Part shown: in pieces, positions 1 through 11,411 of the stretch | Numbering within the stretch: the stretch's first letter is position 1 | Layout: each line of letters begins with the position of its first letter | Assembly (NCBI GenBank): GCA_027924645.1 | Contig: BSBN01000039.1 | Span: 20,124,001 to 20,188,000, forward strand | Source: Cunninghamia lanceolata | Lineage: Eukaryota; Streptophyta; Pinopsida; Cupressales; Cupressaceae | DNA: 64,000 nucleotides | Reading direction: 5' to 3' | Translations under genes and position numbers: made by a program | The notes under the pieces: generated by a model | Database searches by the model: none | Seen by the model: only the letters and a program-made list of their open reading frames with translations | What the model was told of the DNA's origin: nothing

Positions 1-1934
1 GCAAGTGTAAAGCCAAATTCCACAGCCTTTGCTAGCATCCTTCCTACCTGTGCCAAAATGGGAGCTTTGGAATAGGGTGTTGACCTCAATGAAAGAATAA
101 AAGATAGAAGAATTCTGGTCAGATGTTGTAGTTGTAACTGCCATGGTAGACATGTATGCAAAATGTGGAAGCATAGACAAGGCACATGAAGTTTTTGACA
201 TAATGTCTCAAAGAGATGTGGTCTCATGGACTGCAATGATTGCATGATATACACAAAATGGATTTATTGAAAAGGCTTTAGAAACTTTCAAGCAAATGCA
301 ATTGGCAAGTGTTAAGCCAAATTCCACAACCTTTGCCAGCATCCTCCCTACCTATGCCAAAATGGGAGCTTTGGAATAGGGCATAGACATCCATCAAAGC
401 ATAATGGAAGGGGGCATTTTATTAGATATTATAGTTGGAAATGCTCTGATAGACATGTATGCAAAATGTGGAAGCATAGACAAGGCACATGAACTATTTG
501 ACATAATGCCTAAAAGAGATGTCATCTTATGGAATGTAATGATTGCAGGATATGCACAAAATGGATTTGTTGAAAAGGCTTTAGAAACTTTCAAGAAAAT
601 GAAATTGGCAGATGTAAAGCCAAATTCCACAACCTTTGACAGCATCCTCCCTGCCTGTGCCAAAATGGGAGCTTTGGAATAGGGTGTTGACATCCATCAA
701 AGCATAAAAGATAGAGGAATTCTGTCAGATGTTGTAGTTGCAACTGCCATGGTAGACATGTATGCAAAATATGGAAGCATAGGCAAGGCATGTGAAGTGT
801 TTGACAGAATGTCTCAAAGAGATGTGCTCTCATGGACTGCAATGATTGCAGGATATACATAAAATGGATTTATTGAAAAGGCTTTAGAAACTTTCAAGCA
901 AATGTAATTGGCAGGTGTTAAGGCAAATTCCACAACCTTTGCCAGCATCCTCCCTACCTGTGCCAAAATGGGAGCTTTGGAACAGGGTATAGACATCATC
1001 AAAGCATAATGGAAGGGGGCATTTTATCATATATTATAGTTGGAAATGCTCTGATAGACATGTCTGCAAAATGTGGAAGCAAAGATAGGGCATGTAAACT
1101 GTTTGACAAAATGCCTAAAAGAGATGTCATCTCATGGAATGCAATGATTGCAGGATATGGACAAAATGGATTTGTTGAAAAGGATTTAGAAACTTTCAAG
1201 CAAATGCAATTGCCAGAAGTAAAGCCAGATTCCACAACCTTTGCCAGCATTCTTCCTGCTTGTGCCAAAACGTGTGCTTTTGAACAGGGTATGGACATTC
1301 ATCAAAGCATAAAGGATAGAGAAATTCTGTCAGATGTTGTAGTTGCAACTGCCCTGGTAGACATGTATGCAAAATGTGGAAGCATAGACAAAGTACATGA
1401 ATTGTTTGACATAATGCCTCAAAGAAATGTGGTCTCATGGAATGCCATGATTGCAGGATATGCACAAAATGGATTTTGCAAGGATACTTTTAAAATCTTT
1501 GAATTAATGAAGCACTCTAGAACATATCCTGACATTGTAAGCTTTGCTTGTGTTCTATGTGCATGTGTAGCCATGCAGGTTTAGTGGATGAGGGCTGTAC
1601 ATACTTCAATCACATGAGTAACCCTTATTGCATTACACCTGCAGTTGATCATTATGTGTGCATGGTTAACCTTCTTGCCCGTGCTGGCTATCTTGAGGAC
1701 ACCCTAAACTTTATCATTAAGATGCCAGTTAAACCTGTGCTGGTTGTGTGGATGTGTTTTCTTGGTGCCTGTAGATTACATATGAATATAAGCTTAGAGG
1801 AATTTACAGTGATGCTGCTTTTTGATTTGGATCCTAAAAATGCTATAACTTATGTTCTTCTCTCAAATATCTATGCAGAAGTGGGCAGTTGGGGCGAGGT
1901 TCAAATGATAAGGAGATTGATGAAAGATAGATGA
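1..1934 (+). pseudogene. PPR (PLS-type) gene, degenerate, cut by the left edge
   Basis: The region reads as pentatricopeptide-repeat protein of the PLS class, a family that binds organellar RNA. Motifs such as [18 protein letters not shown] and VSWNAMIAGYAQNGF recur, followed by an E-like domain (AGLVDEGCTYF to LSNIYAEVGSW, about 1575-1930). About five units begin at 1, 307, 610, 913 and 1213, so the period is near 303 bp, one P-L-S triplet, with high nucleotide similarity between units. It is broken. In-frame TAG codons at 73-75, 377-379 and 680-682 replace the Gln of the ALEQG motif. There is a 1-bp insertion near 111, a 2-bp insertion near 1567 at the start of the E region, and a stop at 1932-1934 inside the E+ region. 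The longest open parts are 404-682, 1009-1584 and 1548-1934. The family call is firm; that it is a pseudogene is inferred from the many lesions. Confidence 0.9.
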
Positions 1935-2252
1935 ATATATGTTGATTGTCACACTGCAACAAAATTTATCTCCAAGATTGTTGTAAGAGAAATTGTTGTG
2001 ATAGTTGTGAACCATTTTCATCATTTTAAACAGGGACAGTTGAAATTGTAAATGACTGGGGGTTACCTTTGCATAGATCATACTATGTTTCAATCAAATA
2101 TGAATAAATGAACTATGGAGTTTGACTATTAGACCTATATATGCATTTCTTCTTGAATACTTTCATAATATATGCCTATATTGCTGTAAAATTCCTTATC
2201 ATCCCACTTTGTTTTTCATATTTCAAAGTTTCATAAATCTTTATTTTTCATA
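1935..2252. other. AT-rich 3' flank, no gene seen
   Basis: Non-coding sequence downstream of the PPR pseudogene. Possible plant polyadenylation-like strings (AATAAA variants, for example near 2103) are present, but nothing else is recognisable. Confidence 0.5.
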
Positions 2253-2433
2253 CTACCAAATTAATGACTAAATAGACTACCAAATTAATGACTAAAATTT
2301 GTTTGGTCATAAATTAGGTTGCGAGATAAATGACCGGCAATATAAACTACCAATGGTCGCGTGACCAAACTATTGATCACATAACCAATTTTTGGTAGTT
2401 TATTTAGTCATTTATTTCTATTTTTTACTAGTG
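2253..2433. mobile_element. CACTA-like transposon terminus fragment
   Basis: Read on the minus strand, the segment starts with CACTAGTAAAAAA (2433 to 2421), the typical start of plant CACTA (En/Spm) elements. Subterminal repeats follow: TGACTAAAT and CTACCAAA blocks occur directly repeated at 2253-2272 and 2278-2297 and inverted near 2393-2418. The terminus abuts truncated copia sequence at 2434. No matching opposite CACTA end was found, so it is a fragment or a very decayed MITE-like derivative. Confidence 0.5.
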
Positions 2434-3468
2434 AAAGTAAATAGATTTTGAAATCGAAGGAATATTAACAGGACCAAACACATCAGAATGAATCAAGTCT
2501 GACACCTCAGAAGATTTGTGAGAACTGGAATAAAACTGAACATGGTTTTGTTTTCCATAAATGCAATGTTCACAGAAATTGAACTCAAAGTTACAATCAT
2601 TCATACCCTCAACAAGATTTTTATTCTTCAGGGTCCTCAAACCCTTTTCACCAATGTGACCAAGCCTTTGGTGCCATAACATTATCTTCTTAGCTGGAAG
2701 TTTCATCTCCATAGAATGAGCACCCTTAGGTACCCAGGAAGCATGACCATCAGAAGTAGATGCAACAATCTTCTTCGCTGCTGGCTCCAATGGTGAGGAT
2801 GAAGACTCTGAAGCTCTCTTCTTTGAAACAAGGCACTATTGCACTGAACTACACATGCATCAAGCTGAAACAAAGTGCCAATCTGAACACCCTTAGCCAA
2901 CACCATAGATCCTCTAGTCATCTTGCATCCTCCATTTGAGAAAACAACCTGCACGCCCACATCATTTAATTTACTTACAGAAAGAAGGTTCTGTGTCAAA
3001 CCAGGGATATGTAGAACACCATTGATTCCCTTTACTCGTCCATCAGGGAATCGAATCAAGACTCTTCCACGACCAACAATATCCAGGTGAGAATCATCAC
3101 CCAAGTATACCTTTCCACCATCATATTCTTCATACTTCAAAAACCAGCCCCGATGCAAGGTCATGTGAAAAGATGCACCAGAGTCAATAAGCCACACATC
3201 CTCAGATGCATGCATTGCTAAGGTAGCGACAAATGATTCTCCTTCATCTTGAGAGGACTTGTCAGAATCTGAATCATAATTCTTCTTATTTTTCTTTTTC
3301 TCCTCCTTGCACTCCTTGCGGAAGTGACCAGGTTTTCCGTAGTTCCAACACAAGGCCTTGGACTTTCTGGGAGACTTAGATCTCCCATGGGATTTGGATC
3401 TTCCTTTTTCTTCCTTCTTCTTATCCTTTTTGTTTCCCTTCTCTTTAGACCTACCACGAACTGCAAGA
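2434..3468 (-). pseudogene. Ty1-copia gag-pol, downstream half (zinc knuckle, protease, integrase start)
   Basis: Minus-strand copia coding sequence. From 3464 leftwards it reads a basic Arg/Lys/Ser-rich gag tail, then a zinc knuckle (CWNYGKPGHFRKEC, the second Cys changed to Tyr), then an aspartic protease with LIDSGASFHM, then a GAG-pre-integrase segment (LWHQRLGHIGEKGL with CEHCIYGK) and the first integrase residues (LIHSDVFGPV). The frame shifts near 2790, and the rest of integrase, RT and RNase H is missing because the element is cut at the CACTA-like terminus (2433). Its upstream half lies at 24264-24845, in the same orientation, across the 20.8-kb insertion. The Tyr substitution in the knuckle suggests long inactivity. 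Confidence 0.9.
3465..3468. other. Left target-site duplication AAGA of the 20.8-kb transposon
   Basis: AAGA directly precedes the left terminal inverted repeat and the same four bases follow the right one at 24264-24267. Keeping one copy joins the two copia halves in the same reading frame. Confidence 0.85.
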
Positions 3469-3498
3469 GGGTATGTGCAGGATCATCGCGGGCCAAAC
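3469..3498 (+). repeat. Left terminal inverted repeat
   Basis: Thirty bases starting GGGTATGTGCAGGATCAT and ending GGGCCAAAC. It pairs with 24234-24263 with three adjacent mismatches (CGC against GAT). A shared GTGGCAAT follows at slightly different spacing inside each end. Confidence 0.9.
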
Positions 3499-3565
3499 AG
3501 TGGCAATAAGAAAAAAATCACGTTTTTACTTAGCCAAATTCGCGACTTGGCAAAGTTTGACTTTG

Positions 3566-3582
3566 AAACGGATATCTGTTTT
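3566..3582. promoter_or_regulatory. GGATATC palindrome, left subterminal copy
   Basis: AAACGGATATCTGTTTT lies about 100 bp inside the left end. It is a one-base variant of the perfect palindrome AAAACGGATATCCGTTTT found at 7991 and 23348. The position suggests a transposase binding site; this is inference. Confidence 0.6.
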
Positions 3583-3769
3583 CGAAAAAAATTTGGAAAA
3601 AAGGCTTTTTACTGGTAGTCATCAATTTTCCACAGTCCATGATGTTGAGTTTGAAATGCTTCTGGATTTGACTGTGTATTATTATTTTCCTCAACATTTT
3701 GAATCACACATAGTGATCCATCATCAGGAGAAACATAGCAAGCAAGAGAAGAGAGAACATGAATGACAG

Positions 3770-4850
3770 TATGTAGACTTAAGACCACTTAAAAGGAGTG
3801 AGAGAGATGTGAGGCGGAAACCAAGATCAATTAAGGGAGAAGGATAGCTGCCTATCAAACCTAGTGAAGTGAGGGACAAAGAGGAGTGGGGGACATCTAC
3901 ACACATTAAGACAAAACAAACAAAGAAAGACTAACTAGGATGAGAGGAAGACCCAAGTAAAGAAAATTAAAAAAGCAAACAAAGGAGCAAGGCCACAAAT
4001 TAGAAGGGAGCAAAAAGAGGAATAACTGTAATACAATCAACCATAAAGAATAAACCGAGGATGAAAGAGATAAGATAATTAAATAATTAAATAAATAATA
4101 AAAAAGAGGGGGACAATCGAAGAGGTTAAAATGTGAGGGATAGATTGGGAAAAGCTACATATAAAGAACAAGAGAGGGCTCCAAGTTAAAAGAGAGAGAG
4201 GGGTGAACTACGAAGGCAAAGGAGGGGGGGGCTAACAAAAAAGAAAGGTAAGCCAATAACTATCCAAAGGAGGAAAGAAACTAATTGGGAGAAAGCATAT
4301 GAGAGAAGAGTAAATCATAAAAGGGAAGACAAGCTACAACAACCAAATAATATATATAAATATATATTCGCAACAAACTCCAAGCCACAAACGGAGCACC
4401 AGGGGGCAACAAGAAATGAAGGATAAGGTTAAAGACCTAAAAATTAAAGAGGAGGGAGAAGGGGGAAACAAGATCCAGAGGTTGGAGACGAGAGGTTAAG
4501 CTAGGGGACAAGAGTATGAGAAATAAAAAGGTGAGAACGGGCCAAGGAGGGTAAAGAGGAGGGACGACAAGGAGCAAAGGGAAAGGCAGGAGAGGAGCCT
4601 AGGGGGGAGAGGAAAAGGGGATAAGATGAGGGCAAAAGAGGAGGGGCAAAGACTCAATCCCACAAAAGGGGACAAGGAGGGGACAGAGGGGGGGCGGGGG
4701 CAAGAACCGGTAAGGAGGGGAAAAAAGGACAAAGATAGGAGAAGGGAGAGGGGAGCTAACAAGATTGGGTCAAGAAAGAGAGGGGAGGGGTAAGAGGGGA
4801 GGATGGGGAAGAGAAATCGACTACGAGTGAAGGAAATCATGATGGGGTAA
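3770..4850. repeat. Purine-rich (GA) tract of about 1.1 kb
   Basis: The plus strand is overwhelmingly A and G, ending in very G-rich runs (AGGGGGGAGAGGAAAAGGGG-like) around 4550-4850. The minus strand is open over 4496-4840, but that translation is only Leu/Ser/Pro low complexity and is not taken as a gene. Confidence 0.75.
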
Positions 4851-5734
4851 GAGGGGAGGCTTTTTACTCTTTTTGAAAATACACCTCTTAAATCTTGGAT
4901 CTCCCATCAATATATGAACCTCCTTAAAGACCGTTTCTAGTGAAGGAGGAGGGAAAATTAACATTGGTAGCTTCTTTACACATTGATCCATAAGGATTTG
5001 TTAAACACTAAGAATCATCACTAATGAATTACTCAAATAATCAATAATAAAATATTCAATTTTGTTCATCAGGTGAAATAATCACTTTTCTAGACTATGT
5101 TCCAATATTTCGGGGATAGGAATGGTGGGGCAGCAGGGGTTGTGTTTTGGGGCATTTGGATTTCATGCCCTAAATTGCTTTACGCAATCCTTCATATGAT
5201 TTGATTCATGATACATGGTTTGAGAAGGATACACATGATATACCCTTACCCTTTAGTGATAAAATTATGAATGATACTTTATGTGGTGAAGCTACACCTT
5301 CGTTAATCCTTCATGACATTGTTATTCCTTGTGATGATGATGTCCTTCATGTGATATGTTAGGACATAATGCAAAGTTAACATGGCATGAACTCTCTTGG
5401 AAGGGTAAGCATGGACTATAAGAACATTGAACTAGTTGGATCTGTTAAGCTTGCCATTTATGAAAGAACCTTTTAAAAGGTTAACCTTATTTAGGTAAGG
5501 TTATGTTTCAGTGTGGTTGTTTGTGCAACAATGTGTAAATTAATGTTACTGAAGGATAAATCTAACTATAATATACTAACATTTTAATAACCATGAGATC
5601 TGGGACTAACAATTAGACTAAAAACTTGACAAACAATACAACTTGGACACATGTAGGACTTGGAAAATGGAAAAGAATATAATTAAATGTGGAAAACAAT
5701 GAAAAAGTGGTATTAGTTACACCTATATAGAGAA
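4851..5734. other. Unassigned sequence, possible small coding relic at 5186-5362
   Basis: No gene is recognised. One plus-strand stretch (5186-5362) stays open for 58 codons with acidic, protein-like composition (DTWFEKDTHDIPLPFSD) but has no start codon at its head and no recognised family. It may be a scrap of a retroelement polyprotein. Confidence 0.3.
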
Positions 5735-7650
5735 GTGCTTTAGAGGTTGGTTAGGGGAATTATTTAGGGTTTAGAGGTTTAGGGTTGCTTGGGTTTAGGG
5801 GTTTAGGGTTTACAGTTTAAAGAGAGATAGAGAGAGGGGACTGATAGAGTTTGGGAGAGATAGAGGAGACAAAGGGGAGAGATAGGAGATAGAGAGTGAG
5901 AGACATGTCCAAAGACATAGAGAGAGAGATTGAGGTAGAGGGATGATAGAGATAGGGAGATAGAGGTTTAGGGTTGCTTGGGTTTAGGGGCATTATTTAG
6001 GGTTTAGGGTTTATGGTTTTGGGGTTAGGGGTTAAGGTTTAGAGGTTTAGGGTTTAGGGTTTAGAGAGAGATAAAGGACCAATAGGGAGATATAGAGGAG
6101 TCTGAGGGAAGAGATAGGGATATAAAGAGTGAGGGACATGGCAAGAGACATAGGGAGAGAGATTGAGAGGTAGAGGGACAAAGGTGATAGGGAGATAGGG
6201 GAGAGATAGGGAGATAGTGGTTTATGGTTACTTGGGTTTAGGGTTTCTCAGGTTTTGGGGTTAGGGGTTAGGGTTTAGGGGCATTATAATTTAGGGTTTA
6301 GGATTTATTGTTTAGGGGTTAGGGGTTAGGTTTAGAGGTTTAGGGTTTTGGATTTAGGGTTTATAGAGAGAGAGGAATGATAGGGAGATATAGAGTCTGA
6401 GGGGAGGGATAGGGAGATAGAGAGTGAGGGACATGGCTAGAGACATAGGGAGAGAGATTGAGAGGTAGAGGGACACAGGTGGTAGGGAGATAGGGGAGAG
6501 ATAGGGAGATAGTAGTTTAGGGTTACTTAGGTTTAGGGTTTAGGGGTTTGGGGTTTAAGGTTTAGGGGTTTAGGGTTTCTCAGGTTTAGGGGTCAGGGGT
6601 TAGGGTTTAGGGGCATTATATAGGGTTTAGGATTTAAATTGTTTAGGGGTTAGTTTTAGAGGTTTAGGGTTTTGGATTTAGGGTTTATAGAGAGAGGAAT
6701 TATAAGGAGATAGAGAGAGGAGATGGAGGAGAGAGATAAGGAGATAGAGAGTGAGGCACATGGCCAGGGACATAGGGAGAGAGATCAAGAGAGGTAGAGG
6801 GATGATAGAGATAGGGAGATAGGGGAGAGATAGGGAGATATAGGTTTAGAGTTGATTGGATTTAGGGTGTACCTGGGTTTAGGGTTTCTCAGTTTTGGAG
6901 ATAGCTAGATAGAAAGAGAGAGGAGACAGATAGGGAGAGATAGAGGTGACAAAGGGGAGAGATAGGCAGATAGAGAGTGAGCGATATGTCTAGAGAAATA
7001 GGGAGAAGGATTGAGAGGTAGAAGGGCGATAGAGATAGGGAGATAAGGGAGAGATAGGAGATAGAGTTTAGGGTTGCTCATGTTTAGGGTTTAGGGGTTA
7101 AGGTTTAGAGGTTTAGGGTTTAGTGTTTAGAGAGAGAGGACCAATAGGGAGATATAGAGTGAGGGACATGGCTAAAGCATAGGGAGAGAGATTGAGAGGT
7201 AGAGGAATGATAGTGATGGGGAGATAGTGAGATAGGGAGATAGAGCTCGATAGAGGTTTATGGTTTCTTGGGTTTAGTGTTTAGGATTTAAGGGTTAGGA
7301 CATAGGGGTTAGGGGTTAGGGGTTAGGTTTAATCATGCATCCCAGTCATTCCCCTATCATTCCTATATATCCTATCTCTCCCCTCTATCTTTCCCTCTCC
7401 CTTATCGACGAAGCAAATGGAAACAAGAAAACTAGGACTCCCTTTCTCAGGTTTAGGGTTTAGGGCTTAGGGGAATTATTCAGGGTTTATGGTTTAGGGG
7501 TTAGGGTTTAGTATTTGGAAGAATTATTTAGGGTTACTTGGGTTTAGGGTTTAGGGGCATTATTTAGGGTTTATGGTTGCATGTCAAAAGTAGTCTCTCT
7601 CTCTAAATCCATAAACCCTAAATAATGGCCCTAATCCCTAACCCCTAACC
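5735..7650. repeat. Degenerate telomere-like TTTAGGG array mixed with GAGATAG repeats
   Basis: Dense GTTTAGGG, TTAGGGG and GGGTTAGG units alternate with GAGAGATAGGGAGATAG blocks. Higher-order units of roughly 230-330 bp are marked by GAGTGAGGGACATGGC-like strings near 5893, 6127, 6421, 6745 and 7157. Near 7345-7400 and 7600-7650 the complement (CCCTAAA, CCTATCTCTCCC) appears, so orientation flips at the right end. TTTAGGG is the common plant telomere repeat; here it is internal and degenerate. Confidence 0.85.
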
Positions 7651-7737
7651 CGCATCTACCTCTCTCCTATATCTATTCAAAAGTGCCTTTAAAATACTAT
7701 GAGATACCTTAGTATAGGTAAATCATAGAAAAATCAA

Positions 7738-7915
7738 ATATATATATCATCATAATCCTATATAAATTTTGATAGTATTTTATAGCTAAAATGCCTAAAT
7801 ATCATCATAATCCTTTATAAATTTGCTTGTATTTTATAGCTAAAATGCTTAAATATCATCATAATCCTTTATAAATTTGCTTGTATTTTATAGCTAAAAT
7901 GCCTAAATACTTAAA
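7738..7915. repeat. Three tandem units of about 55 bp
   Basis: The unit carries CATCATAATCCT, TATAAATTT, TATTTTATAGCTAAAATG and CTAAAT and is repeated three times with few changes. It is AT-rich and non-coding and lies just upstream of the accessory-gene promoter region. Confidence 0.8.
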
Positions 7916-7977
7916 ATGCTAAAAATGCTAAAATAATAAAATAAAAAACAATGAATACAATAGGGAAAAAGAAAATG

Positions 7978-8008
7978 AATATCCGTTTCCAAAACGGATA
8001 TCCGTTTT
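7978..8008. promoter_or_regulatory. GGATATCC palindrome pair upstream of the accessory gene
   Basis: A partial site (GAATATCCGTTTCC) is followed by the perfect 18-bp palindrome AAAACGGATATCCGTTTT at 7991-8008, about 215 bp before the ATG at 8223. Two weaker GGATAT sites follow at about 8087-8130. The same arrangement lies upstream of the transposase gene at 20463-20498, which suggests a shared regulator or self-regulation by transposase. Confidence 0.65.
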
Positions 8009-8222
8009 GGAGATCATAAAAAGCAAAAAAAGACTGCGTTTTTGCAAACATGCGGCTTGCAAAACATAGTCTCATCTTCAAAAAATGGATATTAGAGCTG
8101 AGGAATGGATATCTGATCCAAAGAGGTAAGATTTCGTGCATTTTTTTGTTTAATTTGTATTTTCAAGAAATTTTTTTGGTTTTTATGCTAAGTGGGTATG
8201 TTTTATAATTTAATTAGGTAAA

Positions 8223-10257
8223 ATGGATGCACAAAATAAAAACCCAAACCCTCCACCACCAAACCCTCCCCCTCCAACAATAGAAGAGAATATTCAAAGA
8301 AATATTGATCATATAAGTAGGATCATAGAAATGTATCACTGCCACCCTTGATTGTCTATAATGACATCGAATTTAGAGGGAATCATTAATCATATTCAAA
8401 CCTTGTCAACTCAACACGAATCATTTCGACAATGGCGAGAAGCCAAGAAGGCCAAATATGCTAATGGTTTGTCATATGAGGAAGTCAAAGATTTAGAGAT
8501 TACAAAAACTATGTTAGCCCAACACTTTGTCAATCCTAAAACCAGATTGCAAGTTGATGTCCGTAAGCCCAAATTTTCAATCAAATGGTGTATTCATGAG
8601 GGCATTAGTCAAAACTTTTGGGATCGTTGGTGGATGGTTTTTGATAAACCACTCAACAACAATTTAGATGTGCCTTTGTATTTTCTCCGTAAACTCTATG
8701 CAGAGTTCGTCATGGGTCAACATGTTAATTATTTTGATTTTAGAGAGTTTCAAGGAGTGGGCAGAGGAATGCCTCAAGATAGACCTGGGGCAATTAGACA
8801 AGTACAAGGTCCTATATTCCCCCTCCTGCTATCCCTTCTCCACCCCCAATGCAGCACCCATACGTTGTTACAAATGCAACACAACAGGGCCTTAGTGCCA
8901 TACACTCTTTGACCAAGCATTTGATTATACAGACATCTCAGTTTGCACAAGCACATGATGAAGGTGATGATATTGGATCACCTGGTACTACTAGACGGTC
9001 GTCGTCCAGACATGTATGTGTGCCCCATCATTGCATTTCTTGCAATCATTTATGCTTGGGTCCTATTATGGAGAGTAGTGAGCCACCGTTGAACACATCA
9101 GAGTATGATCTCCATTCACAAGATGAGGCAATGGGGTCCAGAACTCAAGCTGAGGGGTCAAGGACAAGAGTAGAAGCTACCGGATCAGTAAACACTAGAG
9201 AAGGAGAAATGCATGACCAATCTTTTATGCAGGTAAAATTTAAAGTTAAATTTTATGGTCTATTCCATTTGAATATATAAACAACTTTATTAGTACTAAT
9301 GTATCTAAGTGGGATAATAGTTGATGACAGAGGAGGAGTTGACAGAAGTTCGTCATGGAACTTTGTCTGCCATCCAATTTGGCTTGGACTTGCCGGTATA
9401 ATTTGTTGTACACATTAACTTTTTTTTATGCATTTATTTCTTTGTGAGTAATTATATATTAATTTATATCTTGATGTTAATTTTATTTTTTAGTCAATAA
9501 AAAATGTGAATGATGTGGCATCTTTGCCAATAGTCTTTTCTCGAACTCCTGATCGACCCAAGGGACTATCATTTGCAGAACGGCTTTCTCAACGCCAACA
9601 AAGGGTGGAGGTAATTTGATTGAATTGTACTTTAATTGATAATTTAGAAAACTTAAATATTTGATTATAGTCATTTAGAGTCTTACATTCTTGTCCTTCT
9701 TAATTGATGCAAGAGGCCTTGATGGTGGTATGTGCTTGTTTTCTAGTAGATAAGTTTTTGTGTAGTGCATTTCCTATTTTAAATGTATGCATTTCCTATT
9801 TTGTTTAATAATTATATATTAATTTATTTCAATGTTACTTTGCTTTTATGTAGTCTGTTGAGAATGTGAGTGATGTGCCACCTTTGTCATCATGCTTCAC
9901 TAGGACACCTGATTGTCTTAAGAGAAAATCATTTGCAGAACGATTGTCTGAACAACAACATAGAGTCGAGGTAATTGAATTAAATTTTTCTAAATAATTG
10001 ATAGTTTATCTAGCGGTCTTATAGTTGATTGTAGTGATTTAGATGTATGTTAATAAATGAAAGTTCTTAATTGTAGTAGATAAGAATCTATTTACTAAAT
10101 TTAACTTATTTTTATTTACCATTGAAGAGATTAATCAAATTTGTGTTTTGACTTGTTAATGCAGCAAACTTCACCTCCATCAATTACTAGACATTTTGGT
10201 ACAAAGAGGACACTTTTTCAGGATCCATCACAGATTGAGGGTCAAGTGGACTTGTAG
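8223..10257 (+). pseudogene. Transposon accessory gene, five exons with one exon duplicated, family unknown
   Basis: I do not recognise the family. Predicted exons are 8223-9232, 9321-9395, 9494-9610, 9854-9970 and 10165-10257, all joined by phase-0 introns with GT and AG ends. The product would start MDAQNKNPNPPPPNPPPP, continue with a charged helical segment and a Trp-rich block (WCIHEGISQNFWDRWWMVF), a Gly/Ser/Arg acidic tail, and end QIEGQVDL before TAG. Exons 3 and 4 are both 117 bp and encode related 39-residue units containing RTPD and SFAERLS. Lesions are an in-frame TGA at 8349-8351 and frameshifts near 8745 and 8815. It is transcribed towards the transposase gene, as in transposons with two convergent genes. 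The splice model is consistent internally but unproved. Confidence 0.6.
9494..9970 (+). repeat. Tandem exon duplication inside the accessory gene
   Basis: Two 117-bp exons (9494-9610 and 9854-9970) share the acceptor context ATTTT/TATG then TAG, the donor GAG|GTAATT, and a related protein unit (S-x-x-N-V-x-D-V to S-F-A-E-R-L-S and R-V-E). Flanking intron sequence is also alike, so an exon with its introns was duplicated. Confidence 0.75.
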
Positions 10258-11092
10258 TATTTGATGTAGCTATTTGGCATGTAGATTGTATATAGATTTT
10301 GAGACATGGCATATGCCACATTTTGTAAAAAATATTGAGTTGGCATATTTGCCAAATTTTTGTATGTCTACCATTATGGACTAGATTTTAATGTATATAC
10401 ACCTTGATATACAATATAATTTAAATTCCTTATGTGCAAGTCATGATACTTCCCATGATGCCATACATTATGATGATAGTTCTTTAGTCCATTGATGATA
10501 TGTTTAGCATTGAGAATGGTTTTAGATCAAGAGAATGGTTTTAGATCAATAGAATCAATATGAAAAAATTCCTTATATATGCCCTAATCAAATAAGGTCA
10601 TGATAAACTATTTCATCATGTATTTAGTCTTCATCTTGTCAAATTTTGTAAATATGTCAAAGTTGTCATATGAAAAATGTAAAAAAAATGCAAAAGTATG
10701 GAAGATGAATAGTCAAGTACTCAAGAGTCAGTTGGAGACTATTGGTTTCCCTCAAATCATGTATAAATATGCATAAACCTTCATGGAAAAGGCATTGGAG
10801 ATGTATTGAAAACATTTTAAAGATGAATTGAAGACATGTTTGAATGAAATTAATGTCAAGAAACTCTATGTCAAGGACACTGGGGGCACATTATAAACAT
10901 AAAAGACTTACATCTTGGGGGGAGGTGCCAATAAGGCCAATAAGGATACTATTTCAGTTGGGTGTGTGTGTGTATGCAAATCCCATTTATGGCCGAGAAG
11001 CTCTCTATTTACTATTATTCAACTCTCGTTGATAGAAGGTTGGCCTTACAACTATTGCAATTTGTGTATGAAACCTAGATGCCTACGAGATC

Positions 11093-11123
<31 letters not shown>

Positions 11124-11290
11124 AATCCTACAAGACAGTCATTCATGAAATTACTATGCAAAGAGGGTTTATAAGTTGCATTAGGGTTTATGACTATCCT
11201 AAAATAACATCGTGTATATGCTCATAAAAGCCATCAAACTCTGAGAATAAACTCGTCATTAGATAAGGAGTGGAAGGCTAAAGTCACATT
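10258..11290. other. Non-coding, with an ATGT microsatellite at 11099-11122
   Basis: Downstream flank of the accessory gene. No coding potential is recognised. A short (ATGT)n run lies at 11099-11122. Small open frames at 10844-11124 have no recognisable content. Confidence 0.6.
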
Positions 11291-11411
11291 CCTAAAAACC
11301 TCTTAAAATCACATGTCTCCTCTTATGAAAACTAGGGTCTTTGCCGATACATTGTTCTGTAAGAGCAAAGTCACTTAAGATCCTAAGAGCAAAAACCTTG
11401 CCAGGTGCCAT

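Noticed and set aside
591..1465. Minus-strand frames opposite the PPR region
   Set aside because: Shadows of PPR repeats in the antisense frame; repeated only because the PPR units are repeated.
4496..4840. 114-codon minus-strand open frame
   Set aside because: It is the complement of a purine-rich tract and gives only Leu/Ser/Pro/Phe low complexity.
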